A stretch of DNA of 64,000 nt from an uncultured Paracoccaceae bacterium (GCA_934500835.1 CAKSTR010000004.1:260356-324355); one strand, 5' to 3'; positions 35,045 through 43,312 are shown, counted from the first letter of the stretch. Translations and numbers: made by a program. The notes: a model not told the origin generated them from the letters alone.

Positions 35045-35355
35045 CAGAAGCTCCAGTCCCGATGCGCCACGACGATATCGGCAACGCCCCAGGGCATGTC
35101 CCGCGCGCCGTCGCCGGCGGTCTCGCGGTTCTCATACCACCAGGCCGCCAGCTGAAGGACGGCTTCGATCAGGTCCGGCGGGATCGGATCTTGATCCTGT
35201 CCACCAAAGCGTTCCTCGATTTTGAAGCCAAGCTGGCGCTCGATCAGGCTTTGCGCCGATGCGAGCTTGGATTCGAGCAGATGATCATCTTCTGGCCCGA
35301 GATCAGGGGTAAAGTTCAGATGCATCTTAAGGTGGCCGAGGGTGGCGATGGTCAT
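35044..35355 (-). CDS. Phage head-tail connector (gp6-like)
   Basis: 103 residues from MTIATLGHLKMHLNFTPDLG, with DDHLLESKLASAQSLIERQL, then PDLIEAVLQLAAWWYENRET. This is the gp6/QLRG-type head-tail connector that docks below the portal. The ATG at 35,355 is preferred to a TTG two codons upstream. Confidence 0.87.
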   Translation of the reverse strand: MTIATLGHLKMHLNFTPDLGPEDDHLLESKLASAQSLIERQLGFKIEERFGGQDQDPIPPDLIEAVLQLAAWWYENRETAGDGARDMPWGVADIVVAHRDWSF

Positions 35356-35357
35356 GA

Positions 35358-35786
35358 TCAAATCCGTTCGATCTCGCCGTTCGGCTGAAGTGTTGCCAAC
35401 AGCTTGATCAGAGAGTTTGCAGCGTCGAAAACCTCATCCAAGGCGATCACCAGCGCGCACCATTGGCGGATGGGCTGAACGCCCCCTTGAATTGGAAAGC
35501 GCAGCTGGAAGGCATATTCATCGCGGGACCGTGAGGCTTCCCACAACAGCAGCTGCCCCGCATCATCGGGGTCCAGCGCCATTACGATCTGCATAGGCCG
35601 GAGCCTCATCAACCCCTTGATCACCTCGGCGTTGGTTGACAGGTGGCTGGTCGCATCCACCATGTCCCATTCCACGCCAGCCGAACCGAAGCTTTCCGCC
35701 GATCCGACCTCGATCCAGCCCGACACCGCCGATGCATTCGCACCGGCAGCAATGTAAAGCCGTGATCCTGCGACGGGGAACAGCAT
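35358..35786 (-). CDS. Tail-tube-like protein, paralogue 2
   Basis: 142 residues. Its layout parallels the adjacent 158-residue gene: a strand-rich start (MLFPVAGSRLYIAAGANASA), a central SFGSAGVEWDMVDATSHLST segment against the neighbour's SLGSLGDTSAEI, a YAFQLRFP against YAWKLVLN, and a common VFDAAN near the end. The two look like an old tandem duplication of a tail-tube fold. One could be the tube and the other a terminator or minor tube protein. Function by context. Confidence 0.65.
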   Translation of the reverse strand: MLFPVAGSRLYIAAGANASAVSGWIEVGSAESFGSAGVEWDMVDATSHLSTNAEVIKGLMRLRPMQIVMALDPDDAGQLLLWEASRSRDEYAFQLRFPIQGGVQPIRQWCALVIALDEVFDAANSLIKLLATLQPNGEIERI

Positions 35787-35789
35787 CGA

Positions 35790-36266
35790 TCAGGTATCCG
35801 CGTCCACCTTGACGATGTTCGAGTTCACCCAGAGCGTCAGATGCTGCTTCATCACGTTGTTCGCAGCGTCGAACACCTCGGGCGCCGCGCCAACCTTGGC
35901 GATGAAGTAGCGCTCGGACGGGGTGCCGCCGGCCGGGGCATCGTTCAGCACCAGTTTCCAGGCATAGTCATGGATGGTCTTCTCGGCCGCGATCGCAGCA
36001 GCCTGCCCGGCACCGGCGTAATCGGCGCCGCAGATCACTTCCATCGTCCCGGCGTTCCGGGTGCCCTTCAGGCGCTTGGTGCGGCCTTCACCGATGATGT
36101 CGATGCTGATCTCAGCCGAAGTATCGCCCAGCGAACCGAGCGATTCCAGTTCCTTGATCTCCAGCCAAGTCTGGCTGCTATAGTCGGCAAGCACGAAGTC
36201 GGTGGATTTCTGGGCAAGAACGCCGCCCAGGAAGAGCTTGGCGCCGTTGGTGGCATAGAGTGCCAT
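35790..36266 (-). CDS. Major tail tube-like protein, paralogue 1
   Basis: 158 residues: MALYATNGAKLFLGGVLAQK, then SLGDTSAEISIDIIGEGRTK followed by RLKGTRNAGTMEVIC, resembling the phage tail tube family in which ...RxxKGTRNAGxMEVVxG... is common. It would polymerise around the tape measure. Placed between the HNH gene and its own paralogue, upstream of the connectors rather than after them. Confidence 0.78.
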   Translation of the reverse strand: MALYATNGAKLFLGGVLAQKSTDFVLADYSSQTWLEIKELESLGSLGDTSAEISIDIIGEGRTKRLKGTRNAGTMEVICGADYAGAGQAAAIAAEKTIHDYAWKLVLNDAPAGGTPSERYFIAKVGAAPEVFDAANNVMKQHLTLWVNSNIVKVDADT

Positions 36267-36270
36267 AGGT

Positions 36271-36627
36271 TCACCTCACAGGGTTGCGGCGCTCTTGACG
36301 TTGCTTGGCGCCGGAATGGTGGAACTTGCAGAGGGTCTGCAGATTGGTCGGGTCGAGGCGCCGCTCCGGGGCAACCCGGCGCGGCACAATGTGATCCACC
36401 TCCATAGACTCTTCCCGGACGCCGCAGATTGCGCAGTTCGGGTGCCGCTTGAGGTGTTCCGCCCGCAGCTTCCGCCAGTCGGCCCCGAGGCCTCGGGCGG
36501 TGGCGCTGGGGCGCTTCTTGTCGAACCGCGCCTTGCGCTCTGCCGTCCGCTTCACCTCGCAGGGGCAGAGGATCCCGGCGGCAACACGATGGCCGCAGCC
36601 GCAAATCCGGGGCGGTTTCGAGGGCAT
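36271..36627 (-). CDS. HNH endonuclease
   Basis: 118 residues. N-terminal C4 pair (ICGCGHRVAAGILCPCE), basic linker, then the HNH core: NCAICGVREESMEVDHIVPR near 66-85 and LDPTNLQTLCKFHHSGAKQ near 94-112. Phages of the HK97 type often encode an HNH protein that works with the terminase in cos cleavage; here it is far from terS/terL, between a capsid accessory gene and the tail tube. The ATG overlaps the upstream stop by one base. Confidence 0.88.
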   Translation of the reverse strand: MPSKPPRICGCGHRVAAGILCPCEVKRTAERKARFDKKRPSATARGLGADWRKLRAEHLKRHPNCAICGVREESMEVDHIVPRRVAPERRLDPTNLQTLCKFHHSGAKQRQERRNPVR

Positions 36628-37007
36628 CAGGCCACCGGGCGTTTGTCGGGCGCCAGCACAGCGACGGCGCCGGCTGCGATGCTGGTGCCCCCGGCTTTCG
36701 TCAAAGACAGCCGGATGTAGCGTTTGAAGCCGAGGTAGCCGAAGCGATACACGCTGTCGGCGGCAAGGACAGCGGGCGCGTTGGTCTGCAGCTGCGCTGC
36801 TGCCACGTTTGCCCATCCGGTCGAGCCGTTGTCGCTCTCCTGCAGCGTGGCCCCGAAAGCGCCCGCGCTGGCAATGGCGCCGGTCGCCAGCAGAATGGCG
36901 GCGGCGCTGTTGCCCAGCAGATCGATACTGACGCCATCGACCGAGGCGGACTGCACCGCGTGGGCCAGGGCCAGACGGCCCGCGATGTCGGAATAGATGT
37001 CACACAT
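36627..37007 (-). CDS. Probable head accessory protein
   Basis: 126 residues of small, beta-rich sequence: MCDIYSDIAGRLALAHAVQS, AAAILLATGAIASAGAFGAT, then a run with NGSTGWANVAAAQLQTNAP and RFGYLGFKRYIRLSLTKAGG. It lies directly after the major capsid gene, the usual place of decoration or head-stabilising proteins. I do not recognise the family with certainty. Confidence 0.6.
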   Translation of the reverse strand: MCDIYSDIAGRLALAHAVQSASVDGVSIDLLGNSAAAILLATGAIASAGAFGATLQESDNGSTGWANVAAAQLQTNAPAVLAADSVYRFGYLGFKRYIRLSLTKAGGTSIAAGAVAVLAPDKRPVA

Positions 37008-37019
37008 GGCGGTTGCTCC

Positions 37020-38153
37020 TTACGAGGTTGCCATCTTGAGTTTGCGGAACCGCGCGGCCTGCAAAACGCCGCCGCCCACGCGCCGGTTGGCGTGGATGCG
37101 GGTCAGCCCGTTGGTGCGGCGGGTGAAGGGGTCGACAAGGATATCCAGGTCCACCCGGTCGAGGATCCGGTAGGCCTTGAAGTCGCCATAGATGATCGGG
37201 AAGGCGTCCCCGGCGATATCCGGCATGTCGATTATCTCGATCACCGGGCGCCCCAGAACCGTCGCTGGCTGGCCTTCCTGATACGACCGCTGCCACAGGT
37301 AGTTGCCCTGCCCGTCCTTCAGCTTCATCACCGTCGCCAGTGTGGTGCTGTTCATCGCCCAGGCGCCGGCGCCGCGATAGGTCGCGGGCACGGCATAGAG
37401 CAGCGAGATCAGCGCGTCGGCCGAGAGGTTCGCAGCGTGCCCATTCGCCGTGTAGCCGATGTCGGCGTGACGCATGAACCCTTCCGGCTCCAGCACCCCT
37501 TGGCCCCACACAAAGGCGGTGGCCTCTTTCTTGCCGAAGTCCTCGGCCAAAGCGGCCCGCACCTCAGCCTCGGCCTGCGGGACATCTGCCAGCAGGCGGT
37601 TCGAGATGTCCACGAAGGTCGCCAGTTCCTTGACCGCGATTTCCTTCTGGCCGAACGTGATTTCGCTTTCCTCACGGGCCTGGGTCTCGCCCACCCACTT
37701 GGCGTTGGTCATATCACCTCGCGTCGGGTAGATGGTCGACGTGGCCGTGGTGCCCATGACAGAGGCCACCCTGCGGATGGGCGAGTATTCCACCAGATCG
37801 CGGATCACTTCCGTCGACAGTTCGGCAGGCGCGAGATAGCCGCCAGCCTGGCTGGAGGACTCGTTCAGCGCCTTCTGATCCTCGGGCGCAATGGCATCCC
37901 CCAGGCGCAGATAGGCTGCGAAAGCCTTCCGCTCGACCGAAGGTTCATCTTCGGCCTTCTTGTCACCGGGAGCCGGGCGGTTCGCCTTCGCCTCGATCTT
38001 GTCGATCCGGCCGCCCATCTCGGTCAGTTTGGTTTCGACCGTTTTGGTCAGATCACCGATGGCCTTGGTGACCATATCCGCAGGATCGTCCTCTTCGCCC
38101 TTCAGGGTCAGGGCCGTGCTGCCAAGCAGCTGGTTCTTCATCAGGTGCCGCAT
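37020..38153 (-). CDS. Phage major capsid protein, HK97 fold
   Basis: 377 residues. An N-terminal coiled-coil delta domain (residues 18-60, ETKLTEMGGRIDKIEAKANR) is followed by RKAFAAYLRLGD and the fold core: SSQAGGYLAPAELSTEVIRD, TSTIYPTRGDMTNAKWVGET, and late RPVIEIIDMPDIAGDAFPII. Length and order suit a scaffold-less HK97-type capsid processed by the protease encoded 2 bp upstream. Confidence 0.93.
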   Translation of the reverse strand: MRHLMKNQLLGSTALTLKGEEDDPADMVTKAIGDLTKTVETKLTEMGGRIDKIEAKANRPAPGDKKAEDEPSVERKAFAAYLRLGDAIAPEDQKALNESSSQAGGYLAPAELSTEVIRDLVEYSPIRRVASVMGTTATSTIYPTRGDMTNAKWVGETQAREESEITFGQKEIAVKELATFVDISNRLLADVPQAEAEVRAALAEDFGKKEATAFVWGQGVLEPEGFMRHADIGYTANGHAANLSADALISLLYAVPATYRGAGAWAMNSTTLATVMKLKDGQGNYLWQRSYQEGQPATVLGRPVIEIIDMPDIAGDAFPIIYGDFKAYRILDRVDLDILVDPFTRRTNGLTRIHANRRVGGGVLQAARFRKLKMATS

Positions 38154-38155
38154 GT

Positions 38156-38659
38156 CTACCTCGCTGCGAGCTGCGCCGTGGCGCGTTGAAGGGCTGCAGT
38201 GATGCGCAGGGCGCCCACCGCATCTTTGGCGCTGGTGATCCGTGCGCCGGGGTGCATGGGCAGCGTCACCAGCGACGCTTCCATGAGGTTCAGTCCCGTG
38301 ATGTTCCGACCGCGCGGCTTGCGCGGCGTGGCCTTGGTGGTCAGGAAACCGATCGAAATGCCGCGCACAGCCCCCGCCTGCACCAGGGCGCGAACCTCGC
38401 TGGCACGGGGCAGATCATCGACCAGCAGACGGCCCTTCAGGTGCAGGCCATCCACCTTCTCTTCGGCCTCTTCCCAGACGCCCACCGGATCATTCTGATC
38501 ATGGCCGAACAGCATGGGCAGTGGCAGGGTGACGCCCGCAAAGGCGCCTTTCTGGATCATGTCACCCACGCGGTCAGCGGTGGCAAAGGGCCAGGCCAGC
38601 GCCGAGATGGCGCCCGTGTCATCGGCGAGGATCTTGGTCTCGATGAAGCTGCGATCCAT
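38156..38659 (-). CDS. HK97-family prohead protease
   Basis: 167 residues: IETKILADDTGAISALAWPF, then MLFGHDQNDPVGVWEEAEE with the catalytic-type His, and AGAVRGISIGF with the Ser near 105 and LMEASLVTLPMHPGARI near 130. It trims the capsid N-terminal domain during maturation. ATG at 38,659 overlaps the upstream stop; a GTG one codon earlier is possible. Confidence 0.92.
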   Translation of the reverse strand: MDRSFIETKILADDTGAISALAWPFATADRVGDMIQKGAFAGVTLPLPMLFGHDQNDPVGVWEEAEEKVDGLHLKGRLLVDDLPRASEVRALVQAGAVRGISIGFLTTKATPRKPRGRNITGLNLMEASLVTLPMHPGARITSAKDAVGALRITAALQRATAQLAAR

Positions 38660-39051
38660 CACGCGCCCCCTTTGGCAAAGGCCCGACGCGACCCGGCGAA
38701 CTCATCGACCTGTTCCTGCACCCAGCGACCCGCTTTCAGCAGGCGCAGCGCGCCATCGAAGGTGAAGGGCACCGGCTGCCCAGCCTCGGTCGCCTCCCAG
38801 CCCAGGACGCAACGGGCGAGGTTGCGCAGGCGGCAGGTCTCGCGGTTCTCGGCACTGACCCGGCCTTCATCACTGGCCATCTCCGCCAGATCATCCGCCA
38901 GCTTGACCCGCGCCCGCGCCTGCACGGTGGAATCCGGGCCAGCGATCAGCAGGCGGATGCCCACCGGCTTGCCCTCATAGGGATCGAGCAGGTCGAGCCA
39001 GCGGCCGCGATCCTGATCCTCGGCAATGTTCGCCACATCAGACAGGTTCAA
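38659..39051 (-). CDS. Phage protein of unknown function between portal and protease
   Basis: 130 residues with a TTG start preceded by a strong GGAGG site 6 bp away. Helical: GRWLDLLDPYEGKPVGIRLL, then RLRNLARCVLGWEATEAGQP and VPFTFDGALRLLKAGRWVQE. The order GW..x..PVPF..dnA..LL...W.  resembles small tail-assembly chaperones, but its place between portal and protease does not fit that role. Left as unknown. Confidence 0.6.
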   Translation of the reverse strand: MNLSDVANIAEDQDRGRWLDLLDPYEGKPVGIRLLIAGPDSTVQARARVKLADDLAEMASDEGRVSAENRETCRLRNLARCVLGWEATEAGQPVPFTFDGALRLLKAGRWVQEQVDEFAGSRRAFAKGGA

Positions 39052-40258
39052 CAGGGGCCTCCTTCACGGGTGGCGCCGGCGGCGCATCAGGCGCCGCCGC
39101 AGTTTGGGTGATGTTGGGATTCAGGAACTCATCACCGCCATCGCGCGGCGGCAGGCCGATCCAGCCCCGTCCTTCGTTGGCGTTGATGGTGCGGCTGGCG
39201 ATCAGGCTGTTGATCACGGTCGCCCGCGTGGCGAGATCTGCCCGGGTCAGGTCATCCCGATCGAACCGGATGGCAAGGCGGGCGCGGTCCTCGGGGGCGA
39301 TCAGCGCCCGGCGCAGCGCGCCCTCAAGCCCGCGCAACCATGGCTCCAGCGTGTAGGACAGGAACTCGCGGCCCTTCTGTTCCGTGTTCGACCACGTGGC
39401 GCGGCTCAGATCGCCCACCATCGGCGCCGGGATGTTGAAGACCCGGGCGATTTCTTCGATCTGGAATCGGCGATTCTCAAGGAACTGGGCATCGGTGCTG
39501 TTGAAGGTGAAGGCCTCGAACTCGGCTCCATCGATCAGAACGGCCGTTTTGCCCGTTGCGTTCTCGCCCTCATGCGTGGCCCGCCAGGCCGCGCTGATCT
39601 TCTTGACCGACTCTTCGCCCAGCCCCCTGGGGAACTTCAGCGCGCCGGACGGACGCGCCCCGCGCGAGAACAGCCGCGCCGCGTGACGCTCAAGCGCGAC
39701 CGCCACACCGATCGCCGCGCGGGCCAAGGTCAGCGGGGCGCGGCCCAACGGTGGCAGAAGGTGGATCACATCCAGCGCAGAAACAGCGCGACCGTTCAGC
39801 TTGTAGGCCCGTTCGCCCGTGGTCTGATCCAGATCGAACATTAGGATCCCGGGCATATAACGGAGGATTTCCAGCGGGCGCCCGTCATCGGCGCGGATCA
39901 CCAGCGCCATGCCGCCCTGATCGAGGGTCAGGGCATCAACCACGATCTGCCGGATGAACTCGAAGCTCGTGGTCCAGTCGTTCACTTCATCGCGCAGCAG
40001 GGGCAGCAGCTGGTGGCCTTCGTCGTCAGTTTCAACCCCGTCCTCAATGACCTTGACGAACACATCCAGCGAGGCGACGGCCTCCGAGATCAGCTGGATC
40101 GCATTCGCCACCACCGGCACCCGCAGGGCCTCGGCCGCCGAAACCGTGACCCCGCCCGCAGTTGGGGAAGCCCCAACGATGAGATCCCACCAGGACGCCG
40201 CCGAAGTCAGCGATTTCTGTTCGGCCACAGGGGCCTTTCTGGCGAAGGGGTTCCACAT
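39038..40258 (-). CDS. Phage portal protein, HK97 family
   Basis: 406 residues. Family markers: ALRVPVVANAIQLISEAVAS near 43-62, FEFIRQIVVDALTLDQGGMA near 98, DVIHLLPPLGRAPLTLARAA near 163 and IEEIARVFNIPAPMVGDLSR near 268. The C-terminal tail is proline/alanine-rich. It forms the dodecameric ring for DNA entry. It starts the structural operon; its stop overlaps the next gene by 14 nt. Confidence 0.93.
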   Translation of the reverse strand: MWNPFARKAPVAEQKSLTSAASWWDLIVGASPTAGGVTVSAAEALRVPVVANAIQLISEAVASLDVFVKVIEDGVETDDEGHQLLPLLRDEVNDWTTSFEFIRQIVVDALTLDQGGMALVIRADDGRPLEILRYMPGILMFDLDQTTGERAYKLNGRAVSALDVIHLLPPLGRAPLTLARAAIGVAVALERHAARLFSRGARPSGALKFPRGLGEESVKKISAAWRATHEGENATGKTAVLIDGAEFEAFTFNSTDAQFLENRRFQIEEIARVFNIPAPMVGDLSRATWSNTEQKGREFLSYTLEPWLRGLEGALRRALIAPEDRARLAIRFDRDDLTRADLATRATVINSLIASRTINANEGRGWIGLPPRDGGDEFLNPNITQTAAAPDAPPAPPVKEAPVEPV

Positions 40259-40341
40259 TCCCCAGTTTATGGGATCGGGAAAGCACGTTCGGGAAGCTGG
40301 CTAAATCTGGGAAACCGTGGGTTTTCGTTGGTTTCGGAAAA

Positions 40342-40617
40342 TTACTTGGACCGCATCCACGCATCGATCTCATCAGACCAAGCGAAATATCTGCCCCCGG
40401 GGCGGTAGATCGGGGTGTCGTCGCGGGCCGCTAGGGTGCGTACCGTGTCGATGGACAGGCCCATATACGCGGCGATCTGGGCGAGGCCCCAGATGGGCCG
40501 ACGCGGCTCCAACACCGTGTCGGCCCGGAATCGATCCAGCTTTGGCAGGTCAGCTGGGGCCGGAACTGTCATCTTTCGTCCCACTATCTCGACCTTCGAC
40601 ACTGCCTCTGTCTCCAT
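40342..40617 (-). CDS. Small helix-turn-helix DNA-binding protein
   Basis: 91 residues. The C-terminal half is an excisionase/MerR-like winged helix: IWGLAQIAAYMGLSIDTVRT, then the wing DDTPIYRPGGRYFAWSDEID ending AWMRSK. It may regulate the structural operon that starts 84 bp downstream, or bind the packaging start site. Assignment to a precise family is not possible. Confidence 0.7.
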   Translation of the reverse strand: METEAVSKVEIVGRKMTVPAPADLPKLDRFRADTVLEPRRPIWGLAQIAAYMGLSIDTVRTLAARDDTPIYRPGGRYFAWSDEIDAWMRSK

Positions 40618-40648
40618 GAATCCGGATTAACCCATTGAAAAACACCAT

Positions 40649-41143
40649 TTAGCCGCCCTCTGGCGTTCGCCTCCCCCCGCCGGTCCCCGGCTTAGGGGTA
40701 AAGTTCAGGACCACCCCCCGGGCGGTGCAGATGGCAGCTGGCTTTGGCCCAAGGGACTGCAGATAGGCCGCCGCGCTCTCCGGGTCAGCAAGGTCCAGCA
40801 TGCTGACATGTTCCCTGATCACCATTTCAGCGTATGGCAGCATCTCATCCTCGCCGACCTTTTCCAGCGCGGCCAACCTCTCATCAGGCGACATCAGCTG
40901 TCTGCGCATCCAAGCTTCCAAAGCGCGGCGCGAGGCCCACCACCTGCCACCGACCAGTGTTACGGGCAGATCGTTGACGCGTTCGCGGGCCAGCTTGAGC
41001 GTGGTCACCTTCGACAGGCCAAGCGCCGCCGCGATGGCGGGCATGCCGATCAGCCTATCCGCTATCCGGTCCAACGCCTCGGCCGTGTCAGCATCCGTCA
41101 TGCCCGCCGCTGGCAGGCGCTCAGCTTCCTTGGTTGGTTTCAT
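40649..41143 (-). CDS. Helix-turn-helix protein of the element's regulatory block
   Basis: 164 residues from MKPTKEAERLPAAGMTDADT. An excisionase-like helix-turn-helix lies at about 34-75 (IGMPAIAAALGLSKVTTLKL, then ARERVNDLPVTLVGGRWWAS). The rest is helical with a disordered Gly/Arg tail. The ATG overlaps the upstream stop and follows GGGGATGAT. Related by layout to the 91-residue neighbour. Confidence 0.65.
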   Translation of the reverse strand: MKPTKEAERLPAAGMTDADTAEALDRIADRLIGMPAIAAALGLSKVTTLKLARERVNDLPVTLVGGRWWASRRALEAWMRRQLMSPDERLAALEKVGEDEMLPYAEMVIREHVSMLDLADPESAAAYLQSLGPKPAAICTARGVVLNFTPKPGTGGGRRTPEGG

Positions 41144-41790
41144 ATCATCCCCTTTCTCTGTTCCACCCATCGCAGCGCAACGGCCTCGCCGATCTGATCG
41201 CCTGCGGCCGGCGGGCTGCGGATCGGCACAATCCAGAACTCTTCCCCAGCACGTCGCGACCGTTCAGCAAGAACCTCCAGCCGGGGCTGGTCGCCACGTT
41301 TCAGCCATGCCTGCCAATTCTCAACACTTGCACCGCTGATCGGAATCGCCGACATCGCCCTTTTTGCGCCCCCCGTCGCGCGCGCAAGGTTTCCAGGTTC
41401 CTTTCCAAGGTTACTGTCCGGATTCCGGACATGGTTTTCGGCATTTTCCGGACATGGCTTCTTTGTCCGTTTTCCGGACATGGCCCGTGTCCGGATTTCG
41501 GATGCGGGGCACTCTTTGAAACCGGACAAGCTGTAGGATGTCGGCCGGTTCATCCCGGTCTTTCCGTCGAACATGGCGTTGCGCCGGATCAGCGTAAGAC
41601 GCTCCAACTCGGCCAGATGCACATTCAGCGTTGAACGCGACATTTCGCATTCTTCGGCGAGTGTTTCCTGCATCGGGTTGCATTGGCCTGTCTTGGCATT
41701 GTGGTGATCAGCCAGATTCAAAAGCACGATCTTTGTCGCTGGCTTCAGACCACGAAGTTTAAGCGCCCACTTGGTTGCGACATGGCTCAT
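41140..41790 (-). CDS. Winged-helix regulatory or replication-type phage protein
   Basis: 216 residues, MSHVATKWALKLRGLKPATK followed by IVLLNLADHHNAKTGQCNPM and a winged helix (LAEECEMSRSTLNVHLAELE near 46-65). Proteins starting MSHVATKWA are frequent in Rhodobacterales prophages and are annotated as helix-turn-helix proteins, some near replication genes. The C-terminal 60 residues end in a tryptophan-containing domain (WQAWLKRGDQPRLEVLAERS). The start at 41,790 is the conserved one; 20 upstream residues are not. Confidence 0.75.
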   Translation of the reverse strand: MSHVATKWALKLRGLKPATKIVLLNLADHHNAKTGQCNPMQETLAEECEMSRSTLNVHLAELERLTLIRRNAMFDGKTGMNRPTSYSLSGFKECPASEIRTRAMSGKRTKKPCPENAENHVRNPDSNLGKEPGNLARATGGAKRAMSAIPISGASVENWQAWLKRGDQPRLEVLAERSRRAGEEFWIVPIRSPPAAGDQIGEAVALRWVEQRKGMI

Positions 41791-41806
41791 TGTAGGAAAT
41801 CGACGG

Positions 41807-42127
41807 TCAGGTGGACGGATGAACATCCGCACCCTGCCCTCCGGCGCCAAGCGTGGAATCCGCCTTCAGCCGCAGTTCGATCTCAGGCCAGCACTCGCAA
41901 AATGCTGACGCGTCCAGCACCTGCGACAGGATATCGGCTCGCTCTCCGATCACGGTCATCAGTGCAGAAATGCCTGATCGAACCAGGTAGTCCCCCAACA
42001 CAGGCGGACAGCTATCAATGATAACCGTCGCCGATCTGATCATACCCTCAAGATACAGCGCCATGTTGTAGGGGCATTCTTCCGAATACGGCCTGCCGGC
42101 CGTCATGGTTGCGGGCCTGTCGCTCAT
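41807..42127 (-). CDS. Hypothetical protein of the element
   Basis: 106 residues from MSDRPATMTAGRPYSEECPY. Helical, with CPYNMALYLEGMIRSATVII and ALMTVIGERADILSQVLDAS. No recognised family. Its ATG overlaps the stop of the 91-residue gene upstream (ATGA), so it is part of the early operon. Confidence 0.55.
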   Translation of the reverse strand: MSDRPATMTAGRPYSEECPYNMALYLEGMIRSATVIIDSCPPVLGDYLVRSGISALMTVIGERADILSQVLDASAFCECWPEIELRLKADSTLGAGGQGADVHPST

Positions 42128-42399
42128 GCCGCCCCCCCAGCGGCGATCCATTGCGCCGCGAGCAAATCGACCGCCTCTTTCGACTTGGCTTCGATGGAAT
42201 TCACCAACGCCCAGACGGGCGCGGCCGACCGGGATGCTTCATCAATCAGACCGGAATCGAGCAAAACCACTTCAAGCGCGATGACCAGACCGCGCAGATC
42301 GTGCATGGCGTATTCCATAGCCTGATGGGCATCGCGCAAGGCCGGCGCTACGCGGGGGCTGGGGATTGTATCGGTGATTCTGCCGCTGAGCATGTTCAT
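42124..42399 (-). CDS. Hypothetical small helical protein of the element
   Basis: 91 residues, MNMLSGRITDTIPSPRVAPA then a long helix pair (QAMEYAMHDLRGLVIALEVV and APVWALVNSIEAKSKEAVDL). It may be a small oligomeric protein. No family recognised. Overlaps both neighbours by 4 nt. Confidence 0.55.
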   Translation of the reverse strand: MNMLSGRITDTIPSPRVAPALRDAHQAMEYAMHDLRGLVIALEVVLLDSGLIDEASRSAAPVWALVNSIEAKSKEAVDLLAAQWIAAGGAA

Positions 42400-42608
42400 G
42401 CTGCCACCTCGCGCGCCTGCAACCAGGCAAGGACAGCGGTTTCGCGCCAGTAGTTGCGCTTGCCGATGGCGATCGGGCGGGGGAAGGCCAGGTCGGGCCG
42501 GTTCATCCAGCGGTGCAGGGTGACCTTGGACACGCCGCCGCAGATGGTGCGGACAGCTGCCGAGGGGATCATGCGGCCCGTCAGGGGTTGCGATTCATTC
42601 GGCTGCAT
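42396..42608 (-). CDS. AlpA-like transcriptional regulator
   Basis: 70 residues with the AlpA/excisionase-type helix-turn-helix: VRTICGGVSKVTLHRWMNRP, then LAFPRPIAIGKRNYWRETAV. AlpA proteins of phages control excision and early genes. It overlaps the ribbon-helix-helix gene by 14 nt at its start and the next gene by 4 nt at its end. Confidence 0.8.
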   Translation of the reverse strand: MQPNESQPLTGRMIPSAAVRTICGGVSKVTLHRWMNRPDLAFPRPIAIGKRNYWRETAVLAWLQAREVAA

Positions 42609-42828
42609 GGTTCGATACCCCCGTATGGCTCTGTTGATCCATCACGGCGGCGGGGGCTTGGTCGCCAAACTGTCCCCCCGCTGCCTCCCTCAGGATCATA
42701 ACAAGATGGGTGTTGAATGAACGCCCCGCCCGGATGGCCTGAATTTTGATCTCGGTGAGCAGATCTCGCGGCAGACGCAGCGATGTCGAGACGACATCGA
42801 CACCCGAACTTGGTTGAATGGTCTTCAT
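42595..42828 (-). CDS. Arc/MetJ-like ribbon-helix-helix protein (leftward)
   Basis: 77 residues. Ribbon-helix-helix core: VVSTSLRLPRDLLTEIKIQA, then IRAGRSFNTHLVMILREAAG (residues 12-51). It is the first gene of the leftward early operon, with a perfect GGAGG ribosome site. It faces a second ribbon-helix-helix gene across a 109-bp region full of inverted repeats; one or both proteins are likely to bind there. Confidence 0.8.
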   Translation of the reverse strand: MKTIQPSSGVDVVSTSLRLPRDLLTEIKIQAIRAGRSFNTHLVMILREAAGGQFGDQAPAAVMDQQSHTGVSNHAAE

Positions 42829-42847
42829 GTTTTGCCTCCGAATTGCC

Positions 42848-42916
42848 TTAGTATGTAGTTCATACTAATCGCCACTTCATACTATTGCGTCAAGGCAAAA
42901 ATAGTATGAAGTGGCG
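42848..42916. promoter_or_regulatory. Divergent switch region with three related inverted repeats
   Basis: TTAGTATG (42,848-42,855) and CATACTAA (42,861-42,868) form one perfect repeat. CGCCACTTCATACTATT (42,870-42,886) and AATAGTATGAAGTGGCG (42,900-42,916) form a second, with 17-bp arms and a 13-bp spacer. All four arms contain AGTATG or its complement CATACT, the probable recognition unit. The site lies between the two divergent ribbon-helix-helix genes. Confidence 0.85.
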
Positions 42917-42937
42917 AGTATCCGAAGGTGAGTGCCC

Positions 42938-43312
42938 ATGACTGACGAAGCCGATTACCCTAGCCGAAAGATGGAGCAGTTCGTTGTTCGCCTGCCCGAT
43001 GGCATGCGCAAGCGCATCAAAGCCGCTGCTGACGCAAATAGCCGGTCGATGAACGCCGAGATCGTCGCCACACTGGAAGAGAAGTATCCGCCAGTCCCTT
43101 CTCGGGACGAAGAGATTATGTCAATGATGGCGGATCTGATGCGAGCTCAGAAGGAGATAAGCCGTTCTCTCGACAAGATGGTCGAGGCGAACGACTCCGA
43201 GCAGGTGCACGAATTGGGGGTGCGCTATAAAGCATTGATGTCGCACCACGAAACGACACTTGCCAACCTCAAGATGCTTCTCACCATGCCAAAGTCGCCG
43301 AGCGAGCATTGA
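42938..43312 (+). CDS. Arc-like ribbon-helix-helix protein (rightward)
   Basis: 124 residues from MTDEADYPSRKMEQFVVRLP. Arc-type ribbon-helix-helix at residues 11-52 (FVVRLPDGMRKRIKAAADAN, then SRSMNAEIVATLEEK), followed by a helical C-terminal region that may oligomerise. It is the only clear plus-strand gene in the element and reads away from the leftward operon, as a lysogeny-type repressor would. A GTG two codons upstream is possible. Confidence 0.85.
   Translation: MTDEADYPSRKMEQFVVRLPDGMRKRIKAAADANSRSMNAEIVATLEEKYPPVPSRDEEIMSMMADLMRAQKEISRSLDKMVEANDSEQVHELGVRYKALMSHHETTLANLKMLLTMPKSPSEH

Noticed and set aside
29664..40258. Gene transfer agent cluster
   Set aside because: Gene order and content differ from the Rhodobacterales GTA, and the block lies inside att repeats with its own integrase.
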